A stretch of DNA of 64,000 nucleotides from Parvularculaceae bacterium (GTDB taxonomy: Bacteria; Pseudomonadota; Alphaproteobacteria; Caulobacterales; Parvularculaceae), in the NCBI GenBank assembly GCA_021776465.1, contig JAJFFU010000113.1, positions 84,772-148,771 on the forward strand. Reading direction: 5' to 3'. A program made the position numbers and the translations under genes. Below the pieces are notes generated by a model. The model did not search any database. It was not told the origin of the DNA and saw only the letters and a program-made list of their open reading frames with translations. How positions within the stretch are numbered: the first letter of the stretch is position 1; the number at the start of each line of letters is the position of its first letter. This document shows, piece by piece, positions 60,399 to 64,000 of this stretch.

Positions 60399-61205
60399 AT
60401 GGGCGTAATAAGTGATACACAATTCATTGCCATCTCGGACAGGTTGGCTCGTCAGGCTATTGAGCTTGAGAATGCTGTTCTATTCTCGCAGAGTGGAACA
60501 AGCTACTACGTTAATGTCCACGGATCTCTACCGGCTACAGGAGATTATCAAATAGAGGCTGATCTCATCACACCGGCAAACACGGCAGATAATGGGTTTA
60601 CAATGGCTAAGGTGTCTTCTACATTCTTTGCTGGGATGATTAATGCTCTAAACACGCACGTGACATCTCGCGGGGGAACACAGATCGCAACAATGGATGA
60701 TTACATCATTGGGTCTGGACTGCGCGTACACGAATTGTTTGGTGTAGCATTTGAAGATGTTACAGGCGGGGCTCTAAAGGCCAAGAGTGTATTCCGTGAT
60801 GACGAGATTGAGATGGCTGTTCAGACATTCTCCGGATCTGGTACAGGAACGTTCACAGATGGAGATAGACTTGGAGCAGGCGCTGGTGGTGATTTCGTTA
60901 GGGATGACTATAATGCTGGCACAACGCCAGACAGTGCAAACCAGAAGGTGGCGTATTACATTGCTTCTGGAACAGGTGGAGGAATTCCTGCTGACATTCA
61001 AATCTCAGTGATTGGAACAAACAGTGATGGAAACACCTTCTCCGTTAATGCAACAATTACATCTGGAACAACGATTGGTACAAAGACAGAGATCGGAACA
61101 ACAAATGAAAGATTCAGCGACATCACAACGATGCAAATTGCTGGAGGTACATCAGGGGATGTTCTTACAATTAGGTCTCTGGTAGAGCGTGGCGTCGGCC
61201 TATAA
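60399..61205 (+). CDS. putative virion structural protein
   Basis: 268 aa, beta-rich T/G-rich C-terminus. Confidence 0.55.
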   Translation: MGVISDTQFIAISDRLARQAIELENAVLFSQSGTSYYVNVHGSLPATGDYQIEADLITPANTADNGFTMAKVSSTFFAGMINALNTHVTSRGGTQIATMDDYIIGSGLRVHELFGVAFEDVTGGALKAKSVFRDDEIEMAVQTFSGSGTGTFTDGDRLGAGAGGDFVRDDYNAGTTPDSANQKVAYYIASGTGGGIPADIQISVIGTNSDGNTFSVNATITSGTTIGTKTEIGTTNERFSDITTMQIAGGTSGDVLTIRSLVERGVGL

Positions 61206-61239
61206 AATACTATTTCCATGGTGGCAGTGGGTTAAGCCA

Positions 61240-61341
61240 ATGCTCATTGTCACAGGAAAGTGGATAATAATATTAGGTGTTTTCGGTGGGATAATATTTT
61301 ACATGTATAAGGATGTAATGAATGTCAGAGATAGAATATAA
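61240..61341 (+). CDS. 33-aa transmembrane microprotein
   Basis: MLIVTGKWIIILGVFGGIIFYMYKDVMNVRDRI. Confidence 0.4.
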   Translation: MLIVTGKWIIILGVFGGIIFYMYKDVMNVRDRI

Positions 61342-61696
61342 TTTTTTTGAGAAGAAGGTGGCTCAATATGGGAATATGCCAACGGCTCATGAAGAGAGAA
61401 CGGCCCTAGCCCCAAATGTTCAACAGGCTCTGGCCGAGCTTGGCGAAGTACTTGAGCTTATGAAGCAAGCAGATCCGGAAACAGGAAAGACATATGCATA
61501 CCAGGACGGAGCCAGCCAGGCTATTTATACAGAGCTTGAACAAGCATATGCCTCCCTCACCACAGCGGCTAATAAATTAATGCAAGACTTAGAACAGAGA
61601 TCCCAGCAGGAACAAAGCGAAGAATACGGAATTGACATGGGCTCAACGTACAACAATGACGGGAGCATGGGGTCAATGCTACAGGGGAATATATAA
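61322..61696 (+). CDS. hypothetical protein
   Basis: ORF. Confidence 0.55.
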   Translation: MSEIEYNFFEKKVAQYGNMPTAHEERTALAPNVQQALAELGEVLELMKQADPETGKTYAYQDGASQAIYTELEQAYASLTTAANKLMQDLEQRSQQEQSEEYGIDMGSTYNNDGSMGSMLQGNI

Positions 61697-61697
61697 A

Positions 61698-62084
61698 ATG
61701 AAATTTCCAAGATTGAAGGCGGGAGAACGGTATGCTCTACATTCCCTTGTTAAGGGGAAAGTGTTCCAATTTGGAGGAAATGCGGCGGGGTATAGAAGGC
61801 CTGTGTATTTCAAGAAGAAGAGCGATTTACCATTCAGAACAAGCCTATTAGATGGGAATGAAATGTCCTACCTCAAACTAGATGTCTGTCCTGTTGATGA
61901 AGAACTATTTCCTCATGAAGAAGAAGATAAACCCAGGAGAGAGGGTGTGATGTATATTGGGCAAAAGAAATATAAAATTACTGATTATGGAAGGCTTGAA
62001 AAAGAGAAGCCGTTCTATGATTTGACAAGTGAACAAATAAATGTCTTAGTGCGTAATCCTCTGATTGTTAGAGTGGAGGTGTAA
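61698..62084 (+). CDS. hypothetical protein
   Basis: start trimmed to MKFPRLKAGERYALHS. Confidence 0.55.
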   Translation: MKFPRLKAGERYALHSLVKGKVFQFGGNAAGYRRPVYFKKKSDLPFRTSLLDGNEMSYLKLDVCPVDEELFPHEEEDKPRREGVMYIGQKKYKITDYGRLEKEKPFYDLTSEQINVLVRNPLIVRVEV

Positions 62085-62086
62085 AT

Positions 62087-62806
62087 ATGTGGGAGGGGAG
62101 ATTTTGGGAAAAAATTGATGTTGGGAATATTGATACATGTTGGAAATGGAAAGCAGGAAGAATGGGAAAATATGGAAATTTCTGGAGAGATGGAAAATCC
62201 AATAGAGCCCATAAAATAGCTTTTGAATTATCAGAAGGGAAATTAGCCAACAAAGAAAGAATAAAACAATTATGTGGGGATTATTTGTGTTGTAACCCAT
62301 TTCATATGATGAAAGAAGCTGAATATGACAACAGAAAGAACTTCCATGGGAAATATAAAAAAGCATCAGAAGATGAATGCTGGGAATGGCAAGCTGGGAA
62401 AGATAAGAATGGCTATGGGAAGATGCAATATTTCACACATATTGATGAGAAAAGGAAGAAAGTGCATGGAAGGGCTCACAGGATAGCTTATTGTTTAGAT
62501 AAGGGAATAAATGAAGTTCCTGATGAAGGGTATGTCCTACATCATTGCGATAATCCATCATGCGTTAATCCAAAGCATTTGTATTTGGGTGATAATACAC
62601 AAAATGTCAATGATAGAGTTAATCGCCAACGTGGTTATGAACCAAAAGGCGAACTACATCATTACGCTAAAATGACAGAAGAAGATGTAAAAATGATACG
62701 TAAATCTAAGATGAGAAATTGTGATTTAGCTAGAATGTTTAATGTAACAGATAGTTGCATTTTTTCTATTCGGTCTGGACGCACTTGGAAGCATGTATCA
62801 GTATAA
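62087..62806 (+). CDS. HNH (homing-type) endonuclease with internal duplication and C-terminal HTH
   Basis: LHHCDNPSCVNPKHLYLGDNTQNVNDRV; degenerate first copy LCGDYLCCNPFHM. Confidence 0.85.
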   Translation: MWEGRFWEKIDVGNIDTCWKWKAGRMGKYGNFWRDGKSNRAHKIAFELSEGKLANKERIKQLCGDYLCCNPFHMMKEAEYDNRKNFHGKYKKASEDECWEWQAGKDKNGYGKMQYFTHIDEKRKKVHGRAHRIAYCLDKGINEVPDEGYVLHHCDNPSCVNPKHLYLGDNTQNVNDRVNRQRGYEPKGELHHYAKMTEEDVKMIRKSKMRNCDLARMFNVTDSCIFSIRSGRTWKHVSV

Positions 62807-62824
62807 ACTATAGGAGTAACAGGA

Positions 62825-63802
62825 ATGGTCGATAGCTGCCTGCCGCCGGCTGTATGTATCGGGTGGAAAGGATATATTTTAGTAGATGGTAGTGTAATTC
62901 CTTACACAAGTGCGGACTTCTCTGAGAAGATTCAGCATATTCCATCAGACGATATTCATGGTGGTGGTGTAGGTACTACTCACGGTGCATACCACTCGCA
63001 GATCAACGCTGCCGAGGGTCAAATCATGTTTGATGGTACGGTGAATGGAAACGTTTATATCGGTACTACAGGATTTGGTTTAGGATTTAATGAGGTGTTG
63101 AAGAGAGCAATTGGTGGCTCTGCTACAGATACATCACTTAGAGAATGTGGGTTTGACGGAACTCATCCTCTAATTGTATCGTGGGGTGGTTGTGGATTTG
63201 ATGGTAGTCCTGCTGCCCGCTTCCCTGCTGCTACTGCTGGAAGAGCAGTTGTTGAAACATTCAATCTTAACGGAAACTTGGGTGGGCTTACAACATGGGA
63301 TGCAACGCTTCAGGCGTCATCTCGCGGCGATACATCGACAGCACCCACTACAGCAGACTTTACATTTGAATCTGGGTCAGATTTGGGTGCAGGAAGCCCT
63401 GTCCCATGGCATCAGACATCTTTAGCCTTTTCTGGGCTGGGGGAAGCTGGCGTTGCAGATAGAATTCGTGAATGGAGTGTTTCTGTATCTAATAACACAA
63501 CACCAACATGGACATTTAATGGAGAGCGTACACCAAGAGATATCTACCAGGGACAGATGGAAATTACTGGTTCTTTCGATTATTACTCTGACGATGAAGA
63601 TTTCTCGTCTCTAACCAATGGATCTACACTAACAATAACTCTAGGAACAGATCTGGGAGCAGGAGCTATTACACTCTTCTCTCCATATCTTGCCTTAGAT
63701 CCTAGGCCTATCAAGATTGATGGGGTTAACGACTTGGCAACTAGAAGTGTTCAATATCGAATGCTCGGATCTAGCTCGGGTGGGAGCCTATATATTACTT
63801 AA
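62825..63802 (+). CDS. putative tail tube/virion structural protein
   Basis: 325 aa beta-rich protein in structural block. Confidence 0.5.
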   Translation: MVDSCLPPAVCIGWKGYILVDGSVIPYTSADFSEKIQHIPSDDIHGGGVGTTHGAYHSQINAAEGQIMFDGTVNGNVYIGTTGFGLGFNEVLKRAIGGSATDTSLRECGFDGTHPLIVSWGGCGFDGSPAARFPAATAGRAVVETFNLNGNLGGLTTWDATLQASSRGDTSTAPTTADFTFESGSDLGAGSPVPWHQTSLAFSGLGEAGVADRIREWSVSVSNNTTPTWTFNGERTPRDIYQGQMEITGSFDYYSDDEDFSSLTNGSTLTITLGTDLGAGAITLFSPYLALDPRPIKIDGVNDLATRSVQYRMLGSSSGGSLYIT

Positions 63803-63823
63803 TCATAGGATTATAGATGTTCC

Positions 63824-64000
63824 ATGGGAGAAATAAATGAGTTTTTTGGTAGACAAATTCCTCAATATGTTGTAGAATATAATGGATCCATTATGGATTT
63901 ATTTCATCAAAGAATCACCAGGAAAGTAGAAGCTATGCCGATGAAAACTTTAGATGACCTCGAACAAAATGATGATATTGAGGTGATTGTTGAGGGTGAT
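63824..64000 (+). CDS. partial hypothetical protein (runs off window)
   Basis: MGEINEFFGRQIPQYVVEYNGSIMDLFHQR... Confidence 0.55.
   Translation, partial: MGEINEFFGRQIPQYVVEYNGSIMDLFHQRITRKVEAMPMKTLDDLEQNDDIEVIVEGD

Noticed and set aside
1-64000. Integrated prophage or plasmid interpretation
   Set aside because: No bacterial flanking genes, integrase, or plasmid replication genes were recognised; ParB-like and tRNA genes alone do not imply it.

Overview
The window looks like ~64 kb of a large tailed-phage genome. Gene density is very high, most ORFs are small and plus-strand, about two dozen tRNA or tRNA-like genes are scattered among them, and virion-type genes lie at both ends (about 0-2.5 kb and 59.6-64 kb). 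Recognisable functions: three RNA ligases within 3.3 kb (6.9-10.2 kb); a P-loop kinase; a Ycf46-like AAA+ ATPase with a DUF1257/Ycf35-like protein, a second AAA+ and a DUF2997-like protein; a BCS1-like AAA+ ATPase; a YqeY-like protein; a ParB-like protein; two metallophosphoesterases; an exported TraB/GumN-like protein; a WGR-like protein; and an HNH endonuclease with an internal duplication. Most interesting points: (1) several tRNA genes carry non-canonical insertions (25 nt in an anticodon loop, about 50 nt in a D-loop, 1-4 nt in T-stems or the variable loop) and others have shrunken D-arms, in a genome that also encodes three RNA ligases; (2) at 38-48.6 kb, many small genes each have their own -35/-10 promoter and a shared start-site motif; (3) several non-coding intervals have extensive self-complementarity, including a likely pseudoknot RNA at 46.53-46.74 kb; (4) two small genes have an in-frame TGA followed about 20 nt later by a 7-bp hairpin with a 3-nt loop, resembling a bacterial SECIS geometry; (5) a paralogous family with the N-terminus M-x-I-T-x-E-x-x-x-P-G-x-x-F is expanded mainly on the minus strand at 49-57 kb. 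All assignments come from reading sequence and motifs; no database search or folding was run.
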